The translations under genes were made by a program, and so were the position numbers. From Roseivivax isoporae LMG 25204 (lineage in GTDB: Bacteria; Pseudomonadota; Alphaproteobacteria; Rhodobacterales; Rhodobacteraceae), in contig NZ_JAME01000010.1 of assembly GCF_000521865.1 (NCBI RefSeq), forward strand, positions 62,001 through 126,000: a DNA stretch of 64,000 bases, in the 5' to 3' direction. Each line of letters starts with the position of its first letter. The stretch's first letter is position 1. Under the pieces are notes generated by a model. It did not search any database, was not told the DNA's origin, and saw nothing but the letters and a program-made list of their open reading frames with translations. Positions 7,463-15,356 of the stretch are shown piece after piece.

Positions 7463-9040
7463 ATGGCGCGCGACCTCGACCCCGACCCCCCCGTCTTCGA
7501 CTTTTCCGTGCCGCTTGATCTCGCGCTGGCGAATGCCATCGCAGAAGGTCGGCTGCGACCGGTCTTCGGCGCGGCGGCGACGGCCCGGTGTCGTGCGGCC
7601 GAGGCGCGCCTCGAACGCGTGATTGCCGAGCGCCGGCACGTCTACGGGTTGACCACCGGCTACGGCCCCCTCGCGGACCGCCTTGTCGCACCGGCAGATG
7701 CAATGGCGCTGCAGCAGAACCTCGTGCATCACCTGGCCACCGGCACCGGCGCGCCCTTCGACTGGGCGACCGGCCGCGCGGTGGTCCTAGCACGGCTCGC
7801 CTCGATCGCGCGGGGGATGTCGGGCGCCTCGACGCGCACCATCGCCGCACTTCTCGCGGTGCTGGGTTCGGACCTCGCGCCGGCCATCCCGGAACGCGGC
7901 ACTGTCGGCGCCTCGGGCGACCTGACGCCGCTCGCCCACATGGTGCTCTGCCTGCAGGGGCGCGGCGCGTTTCTCGACCGCTGCGGCACGGTCGTGCCGC
8001 CCGACGCGGCGCTTGCCCGGATCGGCATGGCGCCCCTCGACCTCGGCGGACGGGACGGGCTCGCGCTCGTCAATGGAACCTCGGCGATGACAGCGCTTGC
8101 CCTGCGCAGCGCGCAGACGTCGCGTCGCCTCGTGCTCTGGGCGCTCGCCCTCACCGCCGCACTGGCCGAGGTGCTGGGAGGGAGGTCCGAGGCATGGCAT
8201 CCTGCCTTCGCCGAGCTTCGTCCGCACGAGGGCCAGCGGCTTGCCGCCAGCGTGCTGCGCGCCCGTCTCGGCGGCAGCCGCCGGGTGGTCGAGGTGCCGA
8301 TCGCCGCGCGCCGGCTCGACACCGCGCCCGAGAGGCCGCCCGAGGGTATCGCGCAGGACGCCTACACCCTGCGCTGCGCGCCGCAGGTGATCGGCGCCGT
8401 GCTCGACAGCCTCGCCTGGCATGACCGCCTCGTCGAGACCGAGCTCAATTCGGTGACCGACAACCCGATCTTTCCCGAAACCGGCGAGGCGCCGGCACTG
8501 CATGGCGGGAACTTCATGGGCCAGCACGTGGGCCTCGCCTCGGACGCGCTCGCCAATGCGCTGAGGGTGCTCGCGGGCCTCGCGGAGCGGCAGATGGCGC
8601 GGCTGACCGACGAACGGCTGAACGGCGGCTTGCCGGCCTTCCTGCACCGGGGGCGGGCAGGTCTCAACTCGGGGTTCATGGGGGCGCAGGTCAGCGCGAC
8701 GGCGCTCGTCGCGGAGATGCGCAGCGTGGGCGCAGCCAGCCCGCAGTCGATCTCGACCAACGGGGCGAACCAGGACGTGGTATCCATGGGCACCATCGCC
8801 GCGCGCCATGCGCGCGATGCAAGCAACCGCGCGGCAGAGGTCGTGGCGATCCTGTCGCTCGCGGTGGCACAGGCGATCGAGCTCTGCCGCGACGCAGGCA
8901 CGGACGGGTTCTCGCCGGCGGCAGAGGCGCTCCGGCGCAGGGTGCGCGGGATCAGCCCGGCCCTGGTAACCGACCGGCCGCTCGCCACCGACATCGCGGA
9001 CATGGCACACCACATCCTCGAGACCGAGGCGCCCGCCTGA
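7463..9040 (+). CDS. tal: Aromatic amino acid ammonia-lyase, probably tyrosine ammonia-lyase
   Basis: A 525-residue member of the histidine/phenylalanine/tyrosine ammonia-lyase family. The autocatalytic MIO cofactor triad Ala-Ser-Gly is at 150-152 (GTVGASGDLTPLAHM). The substrate-selectivity pair is His90-Leu91 (NLVHHLATG), the combination found in Rhodobacter sphaeroides tyrosine ammonia-lyase, whereas histidine lyases have Ser-His and phenylalanine lyases Phe-Leu. Long stretches also read like that enzyme (ALVNGTSAMT, LHGGNFMGQHV, NQDVVS). The expected reaction is tyrosine to p-coumarate plus ammonia; in Rhodobacter p-coumarate is the photoactive yellow protein chromophore. GGGAGG at 7452-7457 places the start at ATG 7463. 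No hut genes are nearby, which argues against histidine degradation. Confidence 0.85.
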   Translation: MARDLDPDPPVFDFSVPLDLALANAIAEGRLRPVFGAAATARCRAAEARLERVIAERRHVYGLTTGYGPLADRLVAPADAMALQQNLVHHLATGTGAPFDWATGRAVVLARLASIARGMSGASTRTIAALLAVLGSDLAPAIPERGTVGASGDLTPLAHMVLCLQGRGAFLDRCGTVVPPDAALARIGMAPLDLGGRDGLALVNGTSAMTALALRSAQTSRRLVLWALALTAALAEVLGGRSEAWHPAFAELRPHEGQRLAASVLRARLGGSRRVVEVPIAARRLDTAPERPPEGIAQDAYTLRCAPQVIGAVLDSLAWHDRLVETELNSVTDNPIFPETGEAPALHGGNFMGQHVGLASDALANALRVLAGLAERQMARLTDERLNGGLPAFLHRGRAGLNSGFMGAQVSATALVAEMRSVGAASPQSISTNGANQDVVSMGTIAARHARDASNRAAEVVAILSLAVAQAIELCRDAGTDGFSPAAEALRRRVRGISPALVTDRPLATDIADMAHHILETEAPA

Positions 9041-9189
9041 TCGCCAGCCGCATCGCGGCACGTGGCGGGACGCGATCCGGAAAACTCTCGTCAAAGTTGT
9101 ATCTTTGGAGCCGTGACTGCGTTGTTGCACCCCGGCCACGCCCTGCCGCACCGCCTGTGCGGCGCCGCGTGCAGGCGGCCGCGCCCCGT

Positions 9190-9223
9190 GCCGGGCAGGT
9201 CTGCCCGGCCGGTCGGCCGGGCA
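9190..9223. terminator. Overlapping hairpins between convergent lyase and gvpA genes
   Basis: Three arms lie in a row: GCCGGGCA (9190-9197), TGCCCGGC (9202-9209) and GCCGGGCA again (9216-9223). The middle arm can pair with either neighbour, giving two mutually exclusive stems; the inner one is CCCGGCC-GGTC-GGCCGGG (9204-9221). The site lies between the lyase stop (9040) and the gvpA stop (9240), so it can serve as a terminator for both directions. There is no U-run on either side. Confidence 0.6.
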
Positions 9224-9239
9224 CCCGGGCGTCGCAGGA

Positions 9240-9452
9240 TCAGGCCGTCGCGGGATCGACCGTGAGGCCCACGGCCTCGGCGTATTTGAGCCAGCTTTCG
9301 ATCGACGCGACGACCGCGCGCACCTCGATCGCGATCAGTTCGATGCCGACCAGCGAGACCCGCACGAAGGCGTCGATCACGACGCCCTTGTCGAGGATAC
9401 GGTCGACCACTTCGGCGATGGAGGCCGAGGCGACGCTTTTTTCGATTGCCAT
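9240..9452 (-). CDS. gvpA: Major gas vesicle shell protein GvpA
   Basis: A 70-residue protein nearly identical to the canonical GvpA pattern: [35 protein letters not shown], then a [10 protein letters not shown] end. GvpA assembles as the ribbed, gas-permeable, water-excluding wall of the vesicle. It is on the minus strand, convergent with the accessory operon, so it has its own promoter and can be expressed at far higher level. A ribosome binding site (AGAAGGA on the minus strand) lies just upstream of ATG 9452. There is no GvpC-like repeat protein in the window. The 132 bases upstream separate it from the coiled-coil gene in the same direction. Confidence 0.97.
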   Translation of the reverse strand: MAIEKSVASASIAEVVDRILDKGVVIDAFVRVSLVGIELIAIEVRAVVASIESWLKYAEAVGLTVDPATA

Positions 9453-9584
9453 GAACAGGTTCCTTCTGTGAATGCAGGGCCGCCCCTGCGGCAGCCCGCC
9501 CAGATTAGTGCGAAACCCTTTAAGCCGGCGTGAACCGAGTCAGGATCGGCAGGGAATTTTCCAACAATCCGAACGTCTTCCGCG

Positions 9585-10700
9585 TCATTCCGCGTGTCGC
9601 ACCGCGTCGGCGAGCGCCTCGGCCAGATCGCAGCGCAGCGTGCGCAGGGCCGCGTCCATCCGGCGATCGTGATCGGCGGGCGCGCCCTGTGCGAGCGCGG
9701 CCAGGCGGGCATTCGCATCGGCCAGTGCCGCGAGCGACGTCAGGAGCGCCGCGGGCGGAGCGTCGGTCGCGGCCTCCGGGTCACCGATCGTCTGAACCGG
9801 GGCCGCAGCCTCCTCGATCCGCGCGGCGAGCCGGACATATTCGCCTGCGAGGCTCGCCACGAGCGCCTCGAGGCGGCGCAGGAAGATGCCCGCGGCGGCG
9901 TTGAAGCGGGCGAAGCCCTGCCGTTGCGCGGTGAGGTCCAGCACCGGGTCGGGCCGCGTCGCAAGCCGGTCGATGCGTCCCGAGAGGGCGCCGAGCGCGG
10001 CCTCGACCCTGTCCCCGAGGGCGGGCAGCGCCGCCGCCGACATGTCGGAAAGAGCGCTTGCGAGGGCCGCCGACCAGGCCGGCTCCGCGTCGCCCTGCCG
10101 CTCGCGCAATGCCGCGATGTCGCCCCGCAGATCATTGATATCGCGTGAAACCTCCTGGAACCGGCAGGCCAGTGCCCCGGGCAGCTCGTCGACCGCGTCG
10201 CGCAGCGCGACGATCGCCGGCCCGTGATCCGCAGGGTGCGCCGGCAGGTCCGCCAACGCGAGGCGCAGGGACGCGACGAGACGATCGGCCTCGGCCACCC
10301 CGTCCTCCTGCCGGGTCACCAGAAGGCGCGCGGCGTCGCGGTCGGCAGCGAGCGCCTGCAGCGCGGCCGCGAGCGGCGCGGCATCCGGGGCGATCCGGCG
10401 CGCGGCTGCCATCGCCTCGAGCTGGCGTTCGAGCCGGCCCATCCGGTCGTCGAGGTGGGCGAGCATCTCGGCCACCTCGTCGCGCGGCGGACCCGCCTGC
10501 AGCAGCGAGAATTCGAGCCGCTCGAACCGGTCACCGAGCCGTTCGATGCGATCGGCGAGATCCGCGGCCGACGCCGCGTCCGGGGACAGGCTCCGCGCGA
10601 ACGGATCCGCCCGGCGGTCCGGACCGGCCTGGCCCGCGCCGAAAAGCCCCGGCAGGTCGTTCCCGTGATGGTCCTGCACCCCCTGAGAGCCTGTCTGCAC
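9585..10700 (-). CDS. Coiled-coil protein upstream of gvpA, unknown function
   Basis: A 371-residue acidic, Ala/Leu/Arg-rich protein without signal peptide or membrane segment. After a disordered Gly/Pro/Asp N-terminus (1-45) it consists of repeated amphipathic helices with heptad spacing, for example LADRIERLGDRFERLEFSLL (about 48-67) and LAHLDDRMGRLERQLEAMAA, continuing to the C-terminus. I do not recognise a named family. It lies directly upstream of gvpA in the same direction with 132 bases between them, and next to the gvp operon. A surface or scaffolding protein of gas vesicles is plausible but not shown. Confidence 0.75.
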   Translation of the reverse strand: MQTGSQGVQDHHGNDLPGLFGAGQAGPDRRADPFARSLSPDAASAADLADRIERLGDRFERLEFSLLQAGPPRDEVAEMLAHLDDRMGRLERQLEAMAAARRIAPDAAPLAAALQALAADRDAARLLVTRQEDGVAEADRLVASLRLALADLPAHPADHGPAIVALRDAVDELPGALACRFQEVSRDINDLRGDIAALRERQGDAEPAWSAALASALSDMSAAALPALGDRVEAALGALSGRIDRLATRPDPVLDLTAQRQGFARFNAAAGIFLRRLEALVASLAGEYVRLAARIEEAAAPVQTIGDPEAATDAPPAALLTSLAALADANARLAALAQGAPADHDRRMDAALRTLRCDLAEALADAVRHAE

Positions 10701-10873
10701 GTCCCGCTCCTCTGGCCAGAAAGTGCCACCGGATTAGCCCATCTGCCTTAACAGACCGCTTATCCCGGAACGCTTTGCCGCGCGGCCCGTTTTGCTGCCA
10801 TGCAGCGTGACTCCGCGCGCCGTTGCACGTAATAGTTGCAGCGGAGCCCCTGCACGAATCTCGGAGAGACGAC

Positions 10874-11083
10874 ATGATCCAGAAGACTGCGGAAGCGCGC
10901 GCCCGGCTGAACGAACTTGTCGAGGCACGTCTCGGCGCCGACGAGGCGGGCACGTTCATGTCGACGCCACATGCCCTGCTGGGCTGGCAGACCCCCGAGG
11001 AGATCGCGGCGACCGGTCACCTCGGGCTGATGAAGGTGACGGTCCTCGTGACCTCGCTCACCTCGTCCGGCCTGGCCGCCTGA
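10874..11083 (+). CDS. Short MbcA/ParS/Xre-type (DUF2384-like) protein
   Basis: A 69-residue protein starting at ATG 10874, preceded by GGAGAG (10863-10868). The frame is open from 10823 but that part lacks a ribosome binding site. Residues about 28-60 (FMSTPHALLGWQTPEEIAAT followed by G-L-M-K-V) resemble the C-terminal toxin-binding domain of MbcA/ParS/Xre antitoxins, with the T-P-x-x-L-L-G and T-P-E-E-x-A-x-T-G pattern. No RES-domain or other toxin gene is adjacent: the next gene is a VWA-like protein on the opposite strand. It may therefore be an orphan or have another role. Confidence 0.55.
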   Translation: MIQKTAEARARLNELVEARLGADEAGTFMSTPHALLGWQTPEEIAATGHLGLMKVTVLVTSLTSSGLAA

Positions 11084-11093
11084 CCGGGATCCG

Positions 11094-12302
11094 TCACAGC
11101 GGATCGAGGCGCAGCACGCGGCCATAGGGCGGCGCCGGCGGATCCCCTGGCACCGCCCACAGGACCGGGCACCCCGGCGGCGGACCGAAGGTGCCGTCGA
11201 GATCGGTCAGAACGACCAGCACCGACGGCCGCAGCGCGCCGGCGCGCAGGCCGAGATCAACGAAGGATGTCCCCCCGCCCGTCCGCAGGTCGAGGTCGCG
11301 CAACAGCGCATCCGCGCCATGGTCGAGGCGGCGTGCGGCGTGCACCTCCTCGTCGAAGGCCAGAAGGTGTGCCTCGGCCCCCGTGCGCCGCGCGATCCCC
11401 GACGCCTCGGACAGGAACAGCTGCAGGGTATGCGGGTCGATCGAGGCCGAAGTGTCGAGGCCGACGACGACCCGCGGTCGGCGGGTGCGACGCTGGCGGC
11501 CGGGCTCGAAGACGGGCACCGGGCCGCCGCGCGCAACCGCGTCGGTCTCGGCCGCGACCCAGCGCCCCGCGGGCCTGCGGAAGGTGCGCGCGGGCCGTCG
11601 CGCGAGCGCGGTCGCGAGTGCCCCGCGCAGGCGGCGCTCCCACGGCACCCGCGGCGGTGCGAGGTCCGCGAGGATCGTCGAGAGCGTGCCGATCCCCTCG
11701 CCCGCGCGACGCCCTGCCCCCATCGCACGCACGAGATGGCCGCGCCATTCGGCCGCGCTGTGGCGCGGCGCTCCCTCCTCCGGCACGAGGTCGACAGTGA
11801 ACTGCCGCTCGGCGCCGTACGCGCGCGCGGCACGCCCCGTCGCGGCGTCGCGGTGAAGCCGCATGGCCAGACGGTCGGCGTCCCACTCGGCCAAGCCGCT
11901 TCGCGCCTCGCCCGGACCCTCACCCATGCGCTCCAGCAGCTCGACAAGCCGCACGCAGGGCCGCGGCAGCGCGTGCCCCGCGAGGATGAGCGCGTCATTC
12001 ACGATGGCGTCGGCCGCAAGCGCGTACAGGTCGGGGCGGAAAGCCGGGCCGAGCCGCTCGGCCAGCGCCTCGGCCCGTGCCGCGTGACGCAGGGCCACGT
12101 GCAGGACGTGGTGCGCAGCCAGGCCCGCCTGCTCGTGCACCGGCAGCGCCGCGAATTCGGGGCCGTAGCGGATGGTCTCGCCCGCGGTGGCGGTCGGCCC
12201 CGCGCCGTCGCGGTGCTGGCACCAGAGCGCGAGCGCGCCGAGCGCCGGGTCGGTCTCGGCCAGCCGGGCGAGCGCGTGCCGGGCCCGGTCCGAATGGCTC
12301 AC
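11094..12302 (-). CDS. VWA-like/DUF2201 metallopeptidase-like protein, partner of MoxR ATPase
   Basis: A 402-residue cytoplasmic protein. The N-terminal half (about 1-250) resembles the putative metallopeptidase domain of DUF2201 proteins, with an AAHHVLHVALRHAAR helix carrying closely spaced histidines (H-H-x-x-H-x-x-x-R-H). The C-terminal half (about 270-402) is VWA-like: VVVGLDTSASID, a FDEEV segment and GGGTSFVDLG, approximating a MIDAS metal site. It is encoded immediately downstream of a MoxR-type ATPase (start 12302 abuts that gene's stop), as in RavA-ViaA-like pairs where the ATPase remodels a VWA partner. The target is unknown. Neighbouring gvp genes may be coincidental. Confidence 0.75.
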   Translation of the reverse strand: MSHSDRARHALARLAETDPALGALALWCQHRDGAGPTATAGETIRYGPEFAALPVHEQAGLAAHHVLHVALRHAARAEALAERLGPAFRPDLYALAADAIVNDALILAGHALPRPCVRLVELLERMGEGPGEARSGLAEWDADRLAMRLHRDAATGRAARAYGAERQFTVDLVPEEGAPRHSAAEWRGHLVRAMGAGRRAGEGIGTLSTILADLAPPRVPWERRLRGALATALARRPARTFRRPAGRWVAAETDAVARGGPVPVFEPGRQRRTRRPRVVVGLDTSASIDPHTLQLFLSEASGIARRTGAEAHLLAFDEEVHAARRLDHGADALLRDLDLRTGGGTSFVDLGLRAGALRPSVLVVLTDLDGTFGPPPGCPVLWAVPGDPPAPPYGRVLRLDPL

Positions 12303-13405
12303 GGCAGGCCCGCCGCCTGCCGCGCGCGGGCATGATCGGCATAGGCCTCGGACCGGGCGAACGCCTCCTGCCAGCCATGGTCCAGCGCCTTGCGGATCAG
12401 GAGCTCGAACCCGAAGGTGGCGAGTTCCGCCAGCGGCAGCGCGGCCTGCGCGGGGCTGTCGAGACGGCGGATGTCGGCCATGACCTCGATCGCCGCGTCG
12501 AGCCGACGGGCGTCGGCGGCACCGACCAGCGCATAGACCAGCGCGGTCAGCCCGTGCAGCGTGTCCGGGTAGAGGGTGCGCCGGTCGCGCCGCGACGCCG
12601 CCAGCATCTCGTCGACCGCGACGGAGGCCGCGATGTCGTCGGCCACGAGGGCGAATTCCGCTGCGGCCGCCTCTCCGACCGTGCCCGCGACCATGGTGTC
12701 GCGCAGGCGCCGGTCCCTCACCGCGCCGACGATGGCGCTCACACGCTCCCAGGACCGGGGCGTGCAGGCGATGGTCTCGCCCCGCCGGAGCGCCGCCTCC
12801 CCGGTTTCGAAGAGGTCCGGCCGGGCACGCAGGAACGCGCAGACTGCCGGGTGGATGCCGGCCTCGACCGCGTAGCCGGTCAGCCAGTCGTCCGCATCGG
12901 CACGCAGGTTCAGGTGGATTAGCCGGTCGGAAAGCGCGCTGCCCATCTCGTAGGCGACCGCGCCGTCCTCGACCGTGTTGCCCGCGGCGACGACGAAGCA
13001 GCCGTCGGGCAGCACGTGCCGGCCCACGCGGCGTTCCTGCAGCAGCCCGTAGACGGTGGGCTGAAGGGCGGGATCGGCCGCGGTCAGCTCGTCGAGGAAC
13101 AGAAGCGTCGGGCGGTCGGGATCGTCGGGCAGGTCCTCGGGCCGGTACCAGACGGTCCGCCGCGCGTCATGGTCGTAATAGGGCAGCCCGCGCAGGTCCT
13201 GCGGCTCGATCGTCGTGAGCCGCAGGTCGAAGAGGCGCGCGCCCCGGCGCCCAGCCAGCGTCTGCACGATCTGCGTCTTGCCGATGCCGGGCCGGCCGTG
13301 CAGCATCCACGACGCGGTCATCACCCCCGCCGCCTGCGCGTCCCAGCCGGCCGCAAGCGTCGCGAGCGCCTCGCCGGCCGAGACGGGGGGCGCGTTGACG
13401 CCCAT
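12299..13405 (-). CDS. MoxR-family AAA+ ATPase
   Basis: A 368-residue AAA+ protein. ATG 13405 is chosen because the upstream part of the open frame overlaps the preceding gene and is Arg-rich shadow sequence. Walker A is GRPGIGKT (about residues 36-43), Walker B is LLFLDELTAAD, and a sensor string VVAAGNTVED follows, which together are typical of MoxR ATPases. It is sandwiched between a membrane protein gene (2 bases upstream) and the VWA-like gene (overlap 4). MoxR/VWA pairs act as chaperone-like systems on diverse targets. Confidence 0.85.
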   Translation of the reverse strand: MGVNAPPVSAGEALATLAAGWDAQAAGVMTASWMLHGRPGIGKTQIVQTLAGRRGARLFDLRLTTIEPQDLRGLPYYDHDARRTVWYRPEDLPDDPDRPTLLFLDELTAADPALQPTVYGLLQERRVGRHVLPDGCFVVAAGNTVEDGAVAYEMGSALSDRLIHLNLRADADDWLTGYAVEAGIHPAVCAFLRARPDLFETGEAALRRGETIACTPRSWERVSAIVGAVRDRRLRDTMVAGTVGEAAAAEFALVADDIAASVAVDEMLAASRRDRRTLYPDTLHGLTALVYALVGAADARRLDAAIEVMADIRRLDSPAQAALPLAELATFGFELLIRKALDHGWQEAFARSEAYADHARARQAAGLP

Positions 13406-13406
13406 G

Positions 13407-14114
13407 TCAGGCCCCCTCCGCCGCGGGCGCTGCGCGCGCGCCCTCGCGGTCGATCCAGGCCGCGAGGCGGGCATGGGCGGACACCGACCGCGCCTCGAGC
13501 GGCACCTCGCGCAGGAACGCGCCCTCGCGCAGGTGCACCGCATGCAGGTCGCGCTCGGTCAGGTCGGCATCGAAGAGCCCGGCCAGCACCGCCCGGTCGG
13601 CGTCATCGAGATCGAGAAGCCGCGGCGCGGGATGCGCCGCCTGCACGCTGACGAGCGTCAGCGGCGGCACGCGGGCCAGTTCCGACTGCTCGACCACGAG
13701 GTGCAGCCGCCCCTCCTCAAGCCCCTGCCGCGCGGCGATCCGGCGCAGGCAGGCACGCGCGCGCCAGGCGAAGAGGTCGGAGCGCCGCGCCGCCTCGTCC
13801 GCCGGGATCAGCGTCGCGCGGCGCACGTCCGACAGCCGCAGCACCTTCATCTCGACCGCCGCCAACACGACCACCATGGCGAGCGGCGCCTGTGCGATGG
13901 GCATGGCCAGCGACGGCCAGACCAGCATCGGCGCCACGAACGGCAGGAGCGCGCCGACATAGCGCAGGAACTGCGCCTCGAAGAGAAGCCGCGCCCACAG
14001 ACCCGCCCCGCCCCGGCGCGGCAGCGGCATCGCGCGCCCGAGGAACCGGCGCGGCAGGCTGCGCGTCTCGAGCACGGCGGGGTTCAGAAGCGTGGCACGC
14101 GTGACGACGAACAT
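13407..14114 (-). CDS. Hypothetical membrane protein of the MoxR-VWA module
   Basis: A 235-residue protein taken to start at ATG 14114 (MFVVTRATLLNPAVLETR); the longer frame up to 14210 gives a low-complexity Arg-rich leader. Residues about 47-90 hold two hydrophobic segments (YVGALLPFVAPMLVWPSLA and PLAMVVVLAAVEM) that look like a membrane hairpin. The remaining 145 residues are cytoplasm-like and charged, with no motif I know. It is the first gene of a three-gene operon with the ATPase and the VWA-like protein, so it may anchor that machinery to the membrane. Confidence 0.65.
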   Translation of the reverse strand: MFVVTRATLLNPAVLETRSLPRRFLGRAMPLPRRGGAGLWARLLFEAQFLRYVGALLPFVAPMLVWPSLAMPIAQAPLAMVVVLAAVEMKVLRLSDVRRATLIPADEAARRSDLFAWRARACLRRIAARQGLEEGRLHLVVEQSELARVPPLTLVSVQAAHPAPRLLDLDDADRAVLAGLFDADLTERDLHAVHLREGAFLREVPLEARSVSAHARLAAWIDREGARAAPAAEGA

Positions 14115-14215
14115 GATCCCTGGCGATCGCGACCCCGACGGGGGCCTCAAACGCTGAGGATAACGCGCGGACGCGGCGCGTCCACAGCGGGACGGCGCGG
14201 CATTGCGCATGTGCG

Positions 14216-14237
14216 CCGGCCCCGGGGTCGGGGCCGG
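14216..14237 (-). terminator. Terminator hairpin after minE
   Basis: CCGGCCCC (14216-14223) and GGGGCCGG (14230-14237) form a perfect 8-bp stem with a 6-base loop, 12 bases past the minE stop on the minus strand. It separates the min operon from the MoxR module downstream. Confidence 0.6.
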
Positions 14238-14248
14238 ACGCGGACCGC

Positions 14249-14518
14249 TCAGCGCGCCGCGGCGCGCTTCGGCAGCTCTATGTTGATCTCGAGGCTCGAG
14301 AGGTCCGCATCGCGTTCCATGCGGATGTCGACCGCGTCGCGGTCGACCTTCACGTGGCGGGCGATCGCCTCGAGGATGTCGCGCTGCAGCAGCGGCAGGT
14401 AGTCGGGCCCGGGCGCCCCGCTGCCGCGCTCGTGCGCGAGAAGGATCTGGAGGCGCTCCTTCGCGGTGTCCGCGGACGAGGACTTGCGCGCGCCGAAATT
14501 GAAGCCGAACACCTTCAT
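14249..14518 (-). CDS. minE: Cell division topological specificity factor MinE
   Basis: An 89-residue protein beginning MKVFGFNFGARKSSSADTAK, with the MinE anti-MinCD helix (KERLQILLAHERG) and a C-terminal topological domain (LQRDILEAIARHVKVDRDAV). MinE stimulates MinD ATP hydrolysis and drives pole-to-pole oscillation so that the Z-ring forms at mid-cell. Its ATG at 14518 overlaps the minD stop by 4 bases. Complete and of usual length. Confidence 0.95.
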   Translation of the reverse strand: MKVFGFNFGARKSSSADTAKERLQILLAHERGSGAPGPDYLPLLQRDILEAIARHVKVDRDAVDIRMERDADLSSLEINIELPKRAAAR

Positions 14519-15327
14519 GCCGTCCGTCCGAAGAGCCGCTGGAACAGGCCGGGCTTTTCGTCGCCCGCGATCTTCATCTCGACGCTGTCGCCGGCCAGCC
14601 GCGCCACGGCGTCGCGGTAGGCCCGGCCCGCGCCCGAGGTCTCGTCGTGCACGACCGGCGTGCCGGTATTCGAGGCGCGCAGGACCGCCGTGCTCTCGGG
14701 CACGATGCCGAGAAGCGGGATCGCCAGGATCTCGAGCACGTCCTCCACCTTCATCATCTCGCCGCTCTCGATGCGCTTGGCGTCGTAGCGGGTGAGCAGG
14801 AGGTGCGCCGGGATCGTGCCGTCCTCCTCGGCCTTGCGGGTGCGGCTGTTCAGCAGCCCGAGCACGCGGTCGCTGTCGCGCACCGACGAGACCTCGGGGT
14901 TGGTGACCACGATCGCCTCGTCGGCGAAGTACATGGCCAGCTGCGCACCGCGCTCGATGCCGGCGGGGCTGTCGCAGACGATGTAGTCGAACTCCTCGCG
15001 CAGCTCGCCCAGCACCTTCTCCACGCCCTCCTGCGTCAGCGCATCCTTGTCGCGCGTCTGCGAGGTCGGCAGGATCGACAGCGTGTCCACGCGGCGGTCC
15101 TTGATCAGCGCCTGCTTGAGCTTGGCGTCGCCCTGGATCACGTTGATGAAATCGAACACCACGCGGCGCTCGCATCCCATGATCATGTCGAGGTTGCGAA
15201 GGCCCACGTCGAAGTCGATCACGACCGTCTTGTGGCCGCGCAGCGCGAGACCCGCGCCGATGGCAGCGGCCGACGTGGTCTTGCCCACGCCGCCCTTGCC
15301 GGATGTGACAACGATGACTTTGCTCAC
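14515..15327 (-). CDS. minD: Septum site-determining ATPase MinD
   Basis: A 270-residue ParA/MinD ATPase. The deviant Walker A KGGVGKTT is at residues 11-18, with the switch motifs DFDVGLRNLDM and DSPAGIERGA. The C-terminus ends in a short amphipathic helix (KPGLFQRLFGR), the membrane-targeting sequence of MinD. The start is GTG 15327: it gives the conserved SKVIVVTSGKGG N-terminus, and an AGGAG lies about 9 bases before it on the minus strand; upstream in-frame starts would add a Gln-rich leader. It lies between minC and minE. Confidence 0.96.
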   Translation of the reverse strand: MSKVIVVTSGKGGVGKTTSAAAIGAGLALRGHKTVVIDFDVGLRNLDMIMGCERRVVFDFINVIQGDAKLKQALIKDRRVDTLSILPTSQTRDKDALTQEGVEKVLGELREEFDYIVCDSPAGIERGAQLAMYFADEAIVVTNPEVSSVRDSDRVLGLLNSRTRKAEEDGTIPAHLLLTRYDAKRIESGEMMKVEDVLEILAIPLLGIVPESTAVLRASNTGTPVVHDETSGAGRAYRDAVARLAGDSVEMKIAGDEKPGLFQRLFGRTA

Positions 15328-15356
15328 TTGTGGCTGCTCCTGTTGCTGTCCCGGCC

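Noticed and set aside
7463-9040. Histidine ammonia-lyase (hutH) annotation
   Set aside because: The selectivity pair is His-Leu as in tyrosine lyase, not Ser-His, and no hutU, hutI or hutG lies nearby.
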